A stretch of 64,000 nt of DNA from Lachnospiraceae bacterium AM48-27BH (GCA_003478355.1 QUFC01000005.1:88021-152020), one strand, 5' to 3'. Shown: positions 25,871 to 34,995, numbered from the stretch's first letter. Numbers and translations: made by a program. Notes: generated from the letters alone by a model not told the origin.

Positions 25871-26185
25871 ATGCATTATTATTGGCCCCGCGAACCGCAA
25901 GGGCGGGAACTGGAAAACCTGACACAGTTGTTTAAGGTTCTAGGGGACCCTTTCCGTACGAAGGTTCTGTTTCAGATTGGTTCCTCAGAGGCGTGTGTCA
26001 CTGAAGTAGCTGCCAGGCTCAATATGTCAGAGTCTGCTGTTTCTCACCATATCCAAATTTTACGCATGAACGGTTTGGTTCGCTGGCGCAGGAGGGGAAA
26101 GGCTATTTACTATGTTCTAAAAGATGAACATGTTCGCTCAATTATTTCTCAGGGATATGAACATATTAAAGAATTCGCTAGATAG
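25871..26185 (+). CDS. ArsR/SmtB-family metal repressor (CzrA-like)
   Basis: A 104-residue winged helix: ACVTEVAARLNMSESAVSHH, IQILRMNGLVRWRRRGKAIY. The last helix, DEHVRSIISQGYEHIKE, fits the alpha-5 zinc-site pattern D-X-H-X10-H-X2-E. This suggests Zn/Co sensing and control of the adjacent P-type ATPase. SD AAAGGAGGGTTCCT. Placed after the pump gene, 38 bases away. Confidence 0.9.
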   Translation: MHYYWPREPQGRELENLTQLFKVLGDPFRTKVLFQIGSSEACVTEVAARLNMSESAVSHHIQILRMNGLVRWRRRGKAIYYVLKDEHVRSIISQGYEHIKEFAR

Positions 26186-26209
26186 TAGGAAGAAAAACAA
26201 ATAACTTCA

Positions 26210-26256
26210 ATCACCTGCCGGACGACGACAAAAAAGCCGTCGTCCAGTAGGTGATT
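26210..26256. repeat. Two-part inverted repeat after the ArsR gene
   Basis: AATCACCT / AGGTGATT enclose GACGACG / CGTCGTC. There is no T-run at the end on the forward strand, so it is either a weak terminator or a processed structure. Confidence 0.5.
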
Positions 26257-26320
26257 TCCATGCAATAAACACATCTACGGCGGCTTTGAAAAAATCAAGG
26301 CCGCTGTTCTTTATACGTGA

Positions 26321-26785
26321 GAGCGTTTGATTGGAGAGGAATTGATACCTTTATTATTCAGCGCGGCAGACCTTGAGCAGTATCTGTCCTCTGGTACGAT
26401 TAAGGGCATTATTACATTCTCGATGGTAAAGGAAGTTCTTCGTTCAGGTGGTTATCTTCTGGTAGATGAAATAGAGAATCATTTCAACAAGGAAATTGTA
26501 ACGACCTTAATGCGCTTCTTTATGGACAGCCGACTGAACAAAAATGGCGGAACGCTTATTTTCACTACGCATTATCCGGAACTGCTGGATGAATATGACC
26601 GAAATGACGGAATTTGTATTGTAAGAAACCGTAATGGCATTACAGCAGAAAATTTGAGCTATATATTGAAACGTAATGATATAAAAAAGAGTGATGCCTA
26701 CCAGAGCGGCTTTCTTGAGGGAACAACGCCAGCATATGAAGCGTATATGTGCCTGAAGAAAAGCCTGGCTGCTTCAATCAATTAA
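26321..26785 (+). pseudogene. C-terminal fragment of an AAA/ABC-type ATPase
   Basis: Only the nucleotide-binding half remains: signature-like YLSSGTIKG, Walker B YLLVDEIENH and H-loop FTTHYPELLDE. There is no Walker A and an in-frame stop precedes it. It resembles the same region of the intact ATPase that follows (LSSGTAEG, FTTHNTDML). A seven-codon stub (MELELTV) with a good SD follows, possibly the start of a lost partner gene. It looks like a degraded paralogue of the defence-type pair. Confidence 0.65.
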
Positions 26786-26944
26786 GGAGGCAGCAGAATG
26801 GAGTTAGAACTAACAGTATGAGGAACAATATACTGCATGAATGTAAATATTGCTTGGATATGTGGACTATTGTCCTTGAAATGCTCCTTTAAATATGATA
26901 TCATTAGTTCGGATAAAGCGAAATAATGAAACGGAGGCTCTGAC

Positions 26945-28048
26945 ATGATCGTATTAGACCTTGAGTTAAAGGGAATTTATGGATTCAATGATTTTCATAT
27001 CAATTTCAGTTATCCAAAAAAGATTGTCAATTCGATTATCGATCAGGAATATTTGAAAGGAAGAGAGCGGTTTCGCTATAAGAAGGCTGTAATTCTTATG
27101 GGTGCAAATGCTACCGGAAAGACCAGCCTTGGAAAGGCTTTGCTTCGTATTTTTGGATATATGACTGATGGAAATCCAACACCGCTGTATGAGATGGTTT
27201 CAGGCGATCAGGGATACTTCAGTATTGATTTTGTAAATGGTGATTACCGCCTGCAGCGGTTGTCAGCTCAGATTGATGCTTCTAATCAGGAGATTGACAT
27301 TCAGTATCAGACTGCAGACATTGATACGATGGATTCGTATGAAAAATGTGTAAAGAAGCTGAAAGATCAAACGATAGAGGCAACCAGAACCGCTACAGCA
27401 CTTAAGAAGCTGGTAGGTGCTGTTCGATATCGTTTTGCATATCCTGAAATAGAAAAATCTTTGAAACTTACAGGTGCAAATAAAAGCATTTTGTTGAAGA
27501 CACTGCGTGCTGTTATTGGAACGCTTGATCCTACATTACAGGACGTTAGTTTATCAAAAGATTTGAAGGATACCTTTATTATTCGGCGCGGTGGAACGGA
27601 AATCATCATTCAGGAAGGTAAACTGCTGAATCGGGAGATACTGTCCAGTGGTACAGCAGAAGGAATAGATGTCGCAATGTTCCTTGCTGCAATGGCGACA
27701 AAAGAAAGCAGTTTCTATTATTGTGATGAACATTTTTCTTATATTCAGAGCGATATTGAAAAACGGATTTTCGGTATTATGCTGGATCGTATCGGAGACG
27801 ATGAACAGTTGATTTTTACAACGCATAATACAGATATGCTGGATTTGAACCTGCCAAAGCATAGTTATGTGTTTTTGCGTAAACATCTGGAGGAGGGTGT
27901 ATATCAGGTTTCTGCTGTTTCTGCATCGGATGTACTGAAACGAAATACAGACTCTTTACGCTGTGCGGTCGAAAATGATGTGTTTGACTCGCTTCCGCAG
28001 GATTCGCTTTTGGACGAGTTGGAAATGGGGTGGGAAGATGAACAATAA
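26945..28048 (+). CDS. AAA-family ATPase of an ATPase-TOPRIM pair
   Basis: A 367-residue RecF/SMC-like ATPase. Walker A GANATGKTS (53-61) follows a short N-terminal strand region. The signature-like LSSGTAEGIDVAMF, Walker B FYYCDEH and H-loop FTTHNTD are in order near the C-terminus. The architecture is that of OLD/RloA/AriA-type ATPases. The partner gene overlaps its end by 11 bases and encodes a TOPRIM-like protein. Such ATPase-TOPRIM pairs mostly serve phage defence; that role here is inferred. Confidence 0.85.
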   Translation: MIVLDLELKGIYGFNDFHINFSYPKKIVNSIIDQEYLKGRERFRYKKAVILMGANATGKTSLGKALLRIFGYMTDGNPTPLYEMVSGDQGYFSIDFVNGDYRLQRLSAQIDASNQEIDIQYQTADIDTMDSYEKCVKKLKDQTIEATRTATALKKLVGAVRYRFAYPEIEKSLKLTGANKSILLKTLRAVIGTLDPTLQDVSLSKDLKDTFIIRRGGTEIIIQEGKLLNREILSSGTAEGIDVAMFLAAMATKESSFYYCDEHFSYIQSDIEKRIFGIMLDRIGDDEQLIFTTHNTDMLDLNLPKHSYVFLRKHLEEGVYQVSAVSASDVLKRNTDSLRCAVENDVFDSLPQDSLLDELEMGWEDEQ

Positions 28049-28547
28049 GTGCATCTATTATGTAGAGGGCCCCTGTGAACAACAACTGATCGCGGCCTTA
28101 AAAGAAGTACCGGAAAGATTGATTCCAGGGAAGATAAAGGTCTTCAATGTGGTGCAGAATTTGATTCCCAAGTCACAGATGTTGTCTATTCAGGCAGGAA
28201 CGACTGTCGTTTTGGTATTTGATACTGATGTACCACAGACATCAAACCTAAAAAAGAACTTGGAACTTCTCACCCGGTATTGCGGAAAGCTGAAAATCAT
28301 TTTTCTTCCACAAGTTCTGAATTTGGAGGATGAGTTAATTCGGTGTACAGACGTGAGAACTGCGATGGAACTGACCAAAAGTGGAAGCGTTAAAAATTTC
28401 AAGACGGACTTTTGTAAGATGAAAACAAAAGATTGTCGTTCCATGCTTGAGCGTCATAAGCTGGATTATGCACGTTTGTGGATGACAAAAACGCCTGAAG
28501 CATTTAGTTTTGTGGAGAATAATAGTTTTCAAATTAAAACATTATAA
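28038..28547 (+). CDS. Small TOPRIM-like protein paired with the ATPase
   Basis: A 169-residue protein. IYYVEGPCEQQLIAAL supplies the TOPRIM glutamate (E10) and VVLVFDTDVPQ the DXD pair (D62, D64), the metal-binding set of OLD and RloB/AriB-type nucleases. FLPQVLNLEDEL occupies the place of the FE-W region of RloB proteins. It is unusually short for such an effector. The start overlaps the ATPase gene, with GGGGTGGG as a poor SD, consistent with coupling. Confidence 0.75.
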   Translation: MNNKCIYYVEGPCEQQLIAALKEVPERLIPGKIKVFNVVQNLIPKSQMLSIQAGTTVVLVFDTDVPQTSNLKKNLELLTRYCGKLKIIFLPQVLNLEDELIRCTDVRTAMELTKSGSVKNFKTDFCKMKTKDCRSMLERHKLDYARLWMTKTPEAFSFVENNSFQIKTL

Positions 28548-28555
28548 TCTTTGAT

Positions 28556-28588
28556 GCCTCGTTGGGAAACCAACGGGGTATTTTTTAC
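28556..28588 (+). terminator. Terminator after the ATPase-TOPRIM pair
   Basis: CCTCGTTGG, loop GAAA, CCAACGGGG (with G-U pairs), then TATTTTTT. Confidence 0.88.
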
Positions 28589-28593
28589 CCTAA

Positions 28594-28773
28594 TCCGGCT
28601 GCACAGAGAACTACATCACCAATCTGATTTACAAAGGTGTTGATCCTAAGACAGTGCAGTATCTGGCAGGTCATGAGAACAGCAAAACGACTATGGACAT
28701 CTATGCAAAGGTCAAGTATAATAAACTTGAGGAATTAAGCAGCGTTGTGAATGCTGCATTTGGGCTGCGTTAA
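28594..28773 (+). pseudogene. int: Tyrosine recombinase (integrase), C-terminal remnant
   Basis: The frame reads CTENYITNLIYKGVDPKTVQ then YLAGHENSKTTMDIYAKV and ends NAAFGLR. GHENSKTT provides the conserved histidine box and IYAKV the catalytic tyrosine. A stop codon precedes it directly and the N-terminal and arginine-bearing parts are gone. Its place next to the displaced rpsI end identifies it as the island's former integrase. Confidence 0.85.
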
Positions 28774-28880
28774 ACTGCACCAAAAATTTCGAGATTTCGT
28801 GGGTTTCCCTATGGGTTTATTGAGAGAGGAAAGCCCAAAAACCCGCATGAATACTGGACTTTTTGGATCAAGGTCAGGTG

Positions 28881-28930
28881 AGTACGGTCTCAAGGCAGCT
28901 CGTCGCGTGCCTCAGCTCAGCAAGCGATAA
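28881..28930 (+). repeat. Right attachment-type repeat (displaced rpsI 3' end)
   Basis: Translated in register it reads [16 protein letters not shown] and stop, a diverged S9 tail. It agrees with the functional rpsI end at 45 of 50 bases, and no S9 sequence lies before it. It is the former or element-borne 3' end separated from its gene. Confidence 0.8.
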
Positions 28931-28961
28931 TCGACCGGCGAGACTTATCAAAAGGTTTATA

Positions 28962-28996
28962 CCCCCCCGGAAAATCAAGGCTTTCCGGGGGTTTCT
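28962..28996 (+). terminator. Orphan terminator after the displaced rpsI end
   Basis: CCCCCGGAAA pairs with TTTCCGGGGG, then TTTCTTG. It corresponds to the terminator behind functional rpsI and marks the outer edge of the duplication. Confidence 0.85.
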
Positions 28997-29116
28997 TGTA
29001 TCTAAAATCACCTGATTCCGATGATGGAATGCCCGGTGTAGTGAGCAGAAGACAGTAGAAAAACCCTATTATATGAAATTGACAGTATAAAAGTATTTAA
29101 TTTCGGAGGTGTCGGC

Positions 29117-31611
29117 GTGAATAAAGACGAGAAACCGGACAGAATAGAGGTCAGAGGCGCAAGAGTCCATAATTTAAAAAATGTCAGTGTTGATATTCCC
29201 CTCAATGAGATCGTTGGGATTGCCGGGGTATCCGGCTCCGGCAAAAGTTCTCTTGCACTGGGAGTGCTGTATGCAGAAGGATCACGGCGATATCTGGAAT
29301 CTCTTTCCACCTATACACGGCGGAGAATGACCCAGGCTTCAAGAGCAGATGTGGACGAGGTGCTGTATGTTCCAGCAGCGCTGGCTCTGCATCAGCGACC
29401 AGCGGTTCCAGGTATCCGTTCGACTTTCGGTACAGGAACAGAACTGCTCAATAGCTTGCGTTTGATGTTTTCACGTCTTTCCAGTCATCGTTGTCCCAAT
29501 GGTCACTATCTGAAACCCAGCATCAATGTGGCGGCCATGAACGGAGAATTGGTCTGCCCGGAGTGTGGAGAGCATTTCTATGCACCGGGGGCAGAAGATC
29601 TTGCTTTTAATTCCACCGGAGCTTGTAAATGCTGCGGCGGCACAGGAATGGTAAGAACTGTTGACCGGGCAACGCTCATTCCGGACGAAAGCAAAACCAT
29701 TGACGAGGGGGCCGTTGCACCATGGAATTCTCTGATGTGGTCTTTGATGACGGATGTCTGCCGGGAGATGGGAGTGCGCACAAATGTTCCTTTTAAGGAC
29801 TTGACAGAGAAAGAAAAAGAGATTGTCTATGATGGTCCGATGGAGAAAAAGCACATCTTTTATGTGCCAAAAAACAAGAGCAGTGCAGCTGTCGGTGATC
29901 TGAATATGACCTATTACAGCGCTACGGCAACCGTCCTCAATGCGCTGAATAAGGTAAAGGACGAAAAGGGTATGAAGCGTGTCGAGAAATTCCTGAAAGA
30001 GGATGTCTGTCCGGATTGCCATGGAACAAGACTTTCTGAAGAAGCAAGAGCACCAAAACTGATGGGAATTTCATTGGCAGATGCCTGCCGGATGACCCTG
30101 AAAGAGTCCATTGCATGGGTAAAACGTGTTCCAGAATCTTTGCCGGAAGAAATGCGAAATATGGCAGAAACGATTTGTGAGTCCTATCTGGAAGTTGCTG
30201 CAAGACTGATGGATCTGGGCCTTGGCTACCTGACTCTTGACCGGGCATCTTCCACACTTTCCACGGGAGAGCGACAGAGGATGCAGCTTGCCAGAGCCGT
30301 GCGCAACCGAACAACAGGTGTTTTGTATGTTCTGGATGAGCCTTCCATCGGTCTGCATCCGGCCAATATTGTCGGCTTAAACGATGTGATGCACGATCTT
30401 ATTCGAGACGGCAATTCTGTTTTGCTGGTAGACCACGATACACAGATTCTGAAAGAAGCGGGCTGGCTGGTGGAAATGGGGCGAGGTGCCGGAGCGGACG
30501 GTGGAACTGTGATTGCCGAAGGCACGATCCATGACATTGAAAAAATCCGGATTCGGTCATTGGCCCCTATTTGTCTGGTACAGAGACTGCCAGGAATCAG
30601 ACAAAATACAAAGCTGATTTTTCCGATGGAATCATCCATATGGAAACCGGACCAATTCATACAGTAAAATCGCTGAACGTAGATATTCCTAAGCACCGGC
30701 TGACTGTGATCACAGGCGTATCAGGCTCCGGTAAAACAACGCTGGTGTTGGAAAGTCTGGTTCCTGCGCTGGAGGCAATTTGTTACGGAAAGCGGATGCC
30801 GGAGCATATCCGGACGATCAAAGCGGAAGGCATTCATCAGGTTAAGCTGATCGATGCAACGCCCATTGGTGTGAATGTGCGCTCAACCGTTGCCACTTAT
30901 GCAAATGTGCATGATGAGCTGCGAAAAATCTACGGTAAAACAGCGGGGGCAAAGCTGCTCGGCTATAAAGCAGGAGACTTTTCCTACAATACGGGAAGTC
31001 TGAGGTGTCCGGTTTGTGATGGAACGGGAATGATTTCACTGGATGTTCAGTTCCTGCCGGATGTGGATATCCCTTGCCCGGAGTGCCGTGGCTCACGCTA
31101 TGGAAAACAGGCAAAGCTGATTCATTATACCAATAAGGATGGAGAGGAACGGTCTTTGCCGGAACTGATGAATATGGATGTCAATACAGCGGTACATTAC
31201 TGTCGGCACATGAAATCCGTCAGACCAAAGTTGGAGATTCTGCGCGATCTGGGACTTGGTTATCTTACGCTTGGCGAGGAAACACCATCGCTCTCTGGAG
31301 GAGAAGCACAGCGTTTGAAGCTGGCAAGTGAAATGGGCCGCAAACAGGCAGATTCGGTTTTTGTTTTTGATGAGCCGACTATCGGACTGCACCCAAAGGA
31401 CGTAGAAACCCTGCTTAAGGTATTTGCAACGCTGATCGATAACGGAGCAACGGTCATTGTTATTGAACATGATCTGGATGTGATCCGCAGCGCAGATTAT
31501 CTCATCGATATGGGGCCAGAGGGAGGCGAAGATGGCGGAAGGATCGTTGCCTGCGGTTCGCAGGAAGATATCAGGAACTGCGAGGAAAGCATAACCGGTA
31601 AATTTATTTGA
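29117..31611 (+). pseudogene. UvrA-like ABC excinuclease paralogue, frameshifted
   Basis: The product is about 830 residues, starting at GTG after CGGAGGTG. It has two ABC halves: GVSGSGKSSLALGVLYAEGS with zinc clusters CPECG and CKCCGGTG, and later GVSGSGKTTLVLESL with CPVCDGTG and CPECRGSRYG, signature LSGGEAQRLKLA and FDEPTIGLHP. It is shorter than housekeeping UvrA (about 940), as in drug- or damage-protection paralogues. The frame breaks near 30540 in a run of six A; seven would give DIEKNPDSVIGPYLSGTE. Probably a base-calling loss. Confidence 0.87.
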
Positions 31612-31676
31612 TATTAAAAGCTGGTATTTCGAACCTCTCACGACAATCACACATAAAACAACGGAGAAGTGATGAA

Positions 31677-32054
31677 ATGACACGACAAGAATTATTTACA
31701 TGGATATGTCAGCAGTATGGCACAGAGCCGGAATACCCCTGGCATGACCGGAATGCTGTACTGCGACACAAAGACAATAATAAATGGTATGGTGTAGTCT
31801 TGGAAGTATCTGCCGATAAGCTGGGATTGCCGGAGGCAGGCATCATGGATGTCCTTAATGTGAAAAGCGATCCGTCACTGATCGGCTCGCTTCGCGGACA
31901 GGATGGCTATTTTCCGGCCTATCATATGAATAAGGAAAAATGGATCAGTATTCAGCTTGGCAAACCGGAACTGGATGATGTGATCAAAGACCTGCTTTCT
32001 TTAAGCCATGAGCTGACAGCACCGAAAAAGCGAAACAGCACATTTTTTTATTAG
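31677..32054 (+). CDS. MmcQ/YjbR-family protein
   Basis: A 125-residue CyaY-like fold protein: FTWICQQYGTEPEYPWHD, AVLRHKDNNKWYGVVLEV, and GYFPAYHMNKEKWISIQL match the MmcQ/YjbR DNA-binding-like family. Function poorly known. It is 65 bases after the UvrA-like gene in the same direction. Start set by GGAGAAGTGATGAA. Confidence 0.85.
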   Translation: MTRQELFTWICQQYGTEPEYPWHDRNAVLRHKDNNKWYGVVLEVSADKLGLPEAGIMDVLNVKSDPSLIGSLRGQDGYFPAYHMNKEKWISIQLGKPELDDVIKDLLSLSHELTAPKKRNSTFFY

Positions 32055-32057
32055 TTC

Positions 32058-32086
32058 TTGACAAGTAACCATTCGGTAACTATAAT
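32058..32086 (+). promoter_or_regulatory. Promoter of the tetR-type gene
   Basis: TTGACA, 17 bases, TATAAT: consensus. Its spacer and -10 lie within the operator. Confidence 0.9.
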
Positions 32087-32107
32087 GAAGTTACCGAATG
32101 GTTACTT
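32063..32107. promoter_or_regulatory. Perfect 19-bp inverted-repeat operator
   Basis: AAGTAACCATTCGGTAACT and its exact reverse complement lie 7 bases apart and cover the -10 box, directly before the TetR-type gene. This is a clear autoregulatory operator; occupancy would block the promoter. Half-site words such as TTCGGTAAC are typical of TetR operators. Confidence 0.88.
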
Positions 32108-32124
32108 TGATGAAGGAGGAAGTT

Positions 32125-32754
32125 ATGACAGAGGGTACAAAGGAACGGATTTTGAGAATAGCGCTGGAACTATTTGCACAGAACGGTTATCTGGGGACGT
32201 CTATGAATGATATTGCAGGGCAGCTGGGATTTACGAAAGCCGCCTTATATAAGCACTATGCCAGCAAACAGGAAATCTTAGATAAGATCGTGGAGCGGAT
32301 GAACAAGATGGACTATGAGCGCGCTGAGGCGTATGAAATGCCGGAAACGGAACCAGACGGCTTCGCGGAAGCATATTTGCATACACCCATTCAAAAAATC
32401 CGCACATACAGCCTTGCCCAGTTTGACCATTGGACAAAGGAACCATTTTCCTCCAATTTTCGTAAAATGCTGACGCTGGAGCAATACCGGGATCCAAAGC
32501 TTGCACAGCTCCACCACGATTATCTGGCGGGAGGCCCTCTGGAGTACATGGCGGCCATCTTCCGCAAGCTGGCGGATTCTGATGAGGACGCTATGCAGCT
32601 GGCGTTGGAGTTCTATGGCCCCATGTATCTTTTATATAGTGTCTACGACAGTGCAGCAGAAAAAGAATCGGTTTCTTCCTTGCTGGCGACACATATTGAT
32701 CACTTTATTGCCAAGGTTGAGGCTGGTTACAGAAAGAAGGAAAGAACAACATGA
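32125..32754 (+). CDS. TetR-family transcriptional regulator
   Basis: A 209-residue repressor. The start is the ATG after GAAGGAGGAAGTT; an earlier in-frame ATG lies inside the operator. The N-terminal helix-turn-helix is TKERILRIALELFAQNGYLG and SMNDIAGQLGFTKAALYKHY. The C-terminal ligand domain is not assignable. It is the first gene of a run with two acetyltransferases, and a short 20-codon frame overlaps its stop as ATGA before the next gene. Confidence 0.93.
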   Translation: MTEGTKERILRIALELFAQNGYLGTSMNDIAGQLGFTKAALYKHYASKQEILDKIVERMNKMDYERAEAYEMPETEPDGFAEAYLHTPIQKIRTYSLAQFDHWTKEPFSSNFRKMLTLEQYRDPKLAQLHHDYLAGGPLEYMAAIFRKLADSDEDAMQLALEFYGPMYLLYSVYDSAAEKESVSSLLATHIDHFIAKVEAGYRKKERTT

Positions 32755-32827
32755 AAGATGGCGAAGAAAAATGCTGGGTTTTATGCCTGCGGTGCGCTGC
32801 GTCCTATTTTTTGAAAGGAGAAAAGTT

Positions 32828-33454
32828 ATGTCAGAAAAGAATATTATCATTCGTCCGGAAACGAAAGACGATTACAGAGCCGTCGAAAATCTGACTCGCG
32901 AGTCATTCTGGAATGTTTACCAGCCCGGCTGTATGGAGCACTATGTGCTGCACTGTTATCGGAATGATCCGGCATTTGTGCCGGAGCTGGACTTCGTGAT
33001 GGAGCTGAACGGCGAGCTGATCGGGCAGGTCATCTATGTGCGGTCGGAGATTGATTGTGACGATGGGCGAACCCTACCGATCATGACCTTTGGCCCCATT
33101 GGCATCGCACCTGCATACAAGCGGCAGGGTTATGGAAAACAGCTGCTTGATTATTCCATGGAAAAAGCCAGGAAAATGGGTGCAGGGGCGCTTGCCATTA
33201 CCGGCAATATTGACTTTTACGGCAAGTCTGGCTTTGTTCCGGCAAAAACCAAGGGTGTGCGCTATGCTGATGACCCGGAGGCGGATTACTTCCTCATCAA
33301 GGTGCTGACACCCGGATTTCTGGACGGCGTCTCCGGCACTTACAAAGACCCCGATGGGTATTTTGTCTGTGAGAAAGACCCTGAGGGGTTTGAACAGTTT
33401 GAAGCCTCTTTTCCGGCAAAAGAAAAGCAGAAGCTGCCGGGACAGCTGTTTTGA
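32828..33454 (+). CDS. GNAT-family N-acetyltransferase
   Basis: A 208-residue protein starting at the ATG after GAAAGGAGAAAAGTT. IIIRPETKDDYRAVENLTRE is the family N-terminus, and GPIGIAPAYKRQGYGKQLLD contains the acetyl-CoA loop (R/Q-X-X-G-X-G). NIDFYGKSGFVPA matches motif B. Substrate unknown; the YPX-type small-molecule acetylases of Firmicutes look like this. It lies downstream of TetR, likely in its regulon. Confidence 0.9.
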   Translation: MSEKNIIIRPETKDDYRAVENLTRESFWNVYQPGCMEHYVLHCYRNDPAFVPELDFVMELNGELIGQVIYVRSEIDCDDGRTLPIMTFGPIGIAPAYKRQGYGKQLLDYSMEKARKMGAGALAITGNIDFYGKSGFVPAKTKGVRYADDPEADYFLIKVLTPGFLDGVSGTYKDPDGYFVCEKDPEGFEQFEASFPAKEKQKLPGQLF

Positions 33455-33470
33455 AAAGGAGAAATAACGG

Positions 33471-34238
33471 ATGAACTATATTCGGATCACAAAAGAAAAT
33501 ATTGATAAGGAACATATCTGCTGCGCCATGTCTGGCAAGCAGAGTGTTGCAAAAAAGGAATGGCTGCGGCAGCGCTTTGATGATGGACTTGTTTTCTATC
33601 GCAGCGAAGAACGCGGCAAATGTTTTATTGAATACATTCCGGCTGAAAACGCCTGGGTGCCGATTGCGGCAGATGGTTATCTTTACATTAATTGCCTATG
33701 GGTATCCGGCTCCATGAAAGGACACGGATACTCGAATGATCTGCTGGAGGCGTGTATCCGTGATGCCAAGGCGCAGGGGAAGAAAGGTCTTTGTATTCTG
33801 TGTGCAGAGGGCCGGAAGCGGGAATTTCTAGCTGACCCGAAATTCCTTACTTATAAGGGGTTCCGTGTGGCAGACATATCCGACTGCGGGATCAATCTCA
33901 TGTATCTTCCCATTGAATCGGGTACACAAACGCCGCATTTCAAGGAATGTGCGAAACATCCGGCGATTGAGGAAACCGGTTTTGTCCTCTATTACACCGA
34001 CCAGTGTCCCTACACCTATTATTGGGTGCCAAGGGTGCAAGAGGCGGCAAAGGAACATGGTATCCCATTCAAGACCATCCATATCACTGATAAAGAAAGC
34101 GCACAGAATGTACCTGCACCGGTCACGACTTATGCACTGTTTCGGGATGGTCAGTTTCTGACACAGAGTATCCAGTCAGATAAAAAATTCCTGGCGCTGG
34201 CAGGGACAGAGTTTGTCTCCGAGGAAAAGTCTGAGTGA
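33471..34238 (+). CDS. GNAT acetyltransferase with YoaP-like C-terminal domain
   Basis: A 255-residue two-domain protein. Residues 1-150 are a GNAT fold (LYINCLWVSGSMKGHGYSND with the CoA loop). From about 160 a thioredoxin-like segment of the YoaP type follows (ETGFVLYYTDQCPYTYYWVP, PVTTYALFRDGQFLT), with one cysteine in DQCPY. It is 16 bases behind the other acetyltransferase, with SD AAAAGGAG. Substrate unknown. Confidence 0.87.
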   Translation: MNYIRITKENIDKEHICCAMSGKQSVAKKEWLRQRFDDGLVFYRSEERGKCFIEYIPAENAWVPIAADGYLYINCLWVSGSMKGHGYSNDLLEACIRDAKAQGKKGLCILCAEGRKREFLADPKFLTYKGFRVADISDCGINLMYLPIESGTQTPHFKECAKHPAIEETGFVLYYTDQCPYTYYWVPRVQEAAKEHGIPFKTIHITDKESAQNVPAPVTTYALFRDGQFLTQSIQSDKKFLALAGTEFVSEEKSE

Positions 34239-34256
34239 TAAGAAAGAGGACGATAT

Positions 34257-34982
34257 ATGGTGAAACAAAAACCGACAATCATTTACGAAAATACAGTCGT
34301 TGGGGTATTTGTCCGCAGAATCAACCGTTTTACAGCGGAGGTGCTGATTGATGGAGAACCGGAGATTGTTCATGTAAAAAATACGGGGCGTTTGCAGGAA
34401 CTGCTTCTGCCGAAGGCAAAGGTGACGCTGCAAAAGAAATTGAACGCGAATCGGAAAACGGCATATGACCTGATTTCTGTATATAAGCCAGGGCTGAAGT
34501 GGGTGAATATAGACAGTCTGGCACCGAATATGCTGATGAAACAGCAGTTAATGAGCCTGAACTACGATCTTGTGAAACCGGAATATACTTACGGGAAATC
34601 CAGAATTGATTTTTACATGGAAAGTAATGGCGAAAGCTTCCTGACCGAAGTGAAGGGCTGCACGCTGGCAGATGATTTGCATCCGGGTATCGGATTGTTT
34701 CCGGACGCACCGACGGAGCGAGGCGTGAAGCACTTACAGGAACTGACAAAGGCGGCAAAAGAAGGCTGCCATTGCTCAATTGCTTTTGTGATTCAGATGA
34801 ATGGTATTCATCGCGTGCTGCCAAACGAGGCGGCGCAACCGGAATTTAAGGAGGCACTTGTGAAGGCTGCCAAGGCGGGTGTCCAAATTGTCTGCTACAG
34901 CTGCCATGTCGAAGCCGACAGCATAAAAATCACGGGCGTAGTGGGAGATAGTAACGATCTGCGTTTGGAAATTACAAAATAG
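34257..34982 (+). CDS. sfsA: SfsA family protein
   Basis: A 241-residue protein with an N-terminal OB-like part (VGVFVRRINRFTAEVLIDGE, HVKNTGRLQELLLPKAKV) and a nuclease-like C-terminal part (SRIDFYMESNGESFLTEVKG, with D and E-X-K, then FPDAPTERGVKHLQEL). SfsA was named for sugar-fermentation stimulation; the fold suggests nucleic-acid binding or cleavage. Full length. It ends before a hairpin terminator. Confidence 0.92.
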   Translation: MVKQKPTIIYENTVVGVFVRRINRFTAEVLIDGEPEIVHVKNTGRLQELLLPKAKVTLQKKLNANRKTAYDLISVYKPGLKWVNIDSLAPNMLMKQQLMSLNYDLVKPEYTYGKSRIDFYMESNGESFLTEVKGCTLADDLHPGIGLFPDAPTERGVKHLQELTKAAKEGCHCSIAFVIQMNGIHRVLPNEAAQPEFKEALVKAAKAGVQIVCYSCHVEADSIKITGVVGDSNDLRLEITK

Positions 34983-34995
34983 GAATACGATACCA

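Larger units (their letters stand above)
11148..28930. mobile_element. Decayed integrative island inserted at the 3' end of rpsI
   Basis: The limits are two direct copies of the rpsI 3' end, each followed by its own similar terminator. A tyrosine-recombinase C-terminus lies 108 bases before the right copy in the usual attR-adjacent position. Inside are regulators, redox, metal and defence-type genes, and no conjugation, replication or excision gene that I can recognise. Base composition varies sharply, with the 17-25 kb part visibly richer in G+C than the flanks. It is best read as the remnant of an integrative element whose mobility genes are gone. Confidence 0.75.

Noticed and set aside
28774..28880. 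Gene between the integrase remnant and the right att repeat
   Set aside because: No frame with a start signal; the stretch reads as noncoding island edge.
32751..32813. 20-codon gene overlapping the TetR stop
   Set aside because: ATGA overlap is suggestive, but the peptide (MKDGEEKCWVLCLRCAASYF) resembles nothing and may be incidental.
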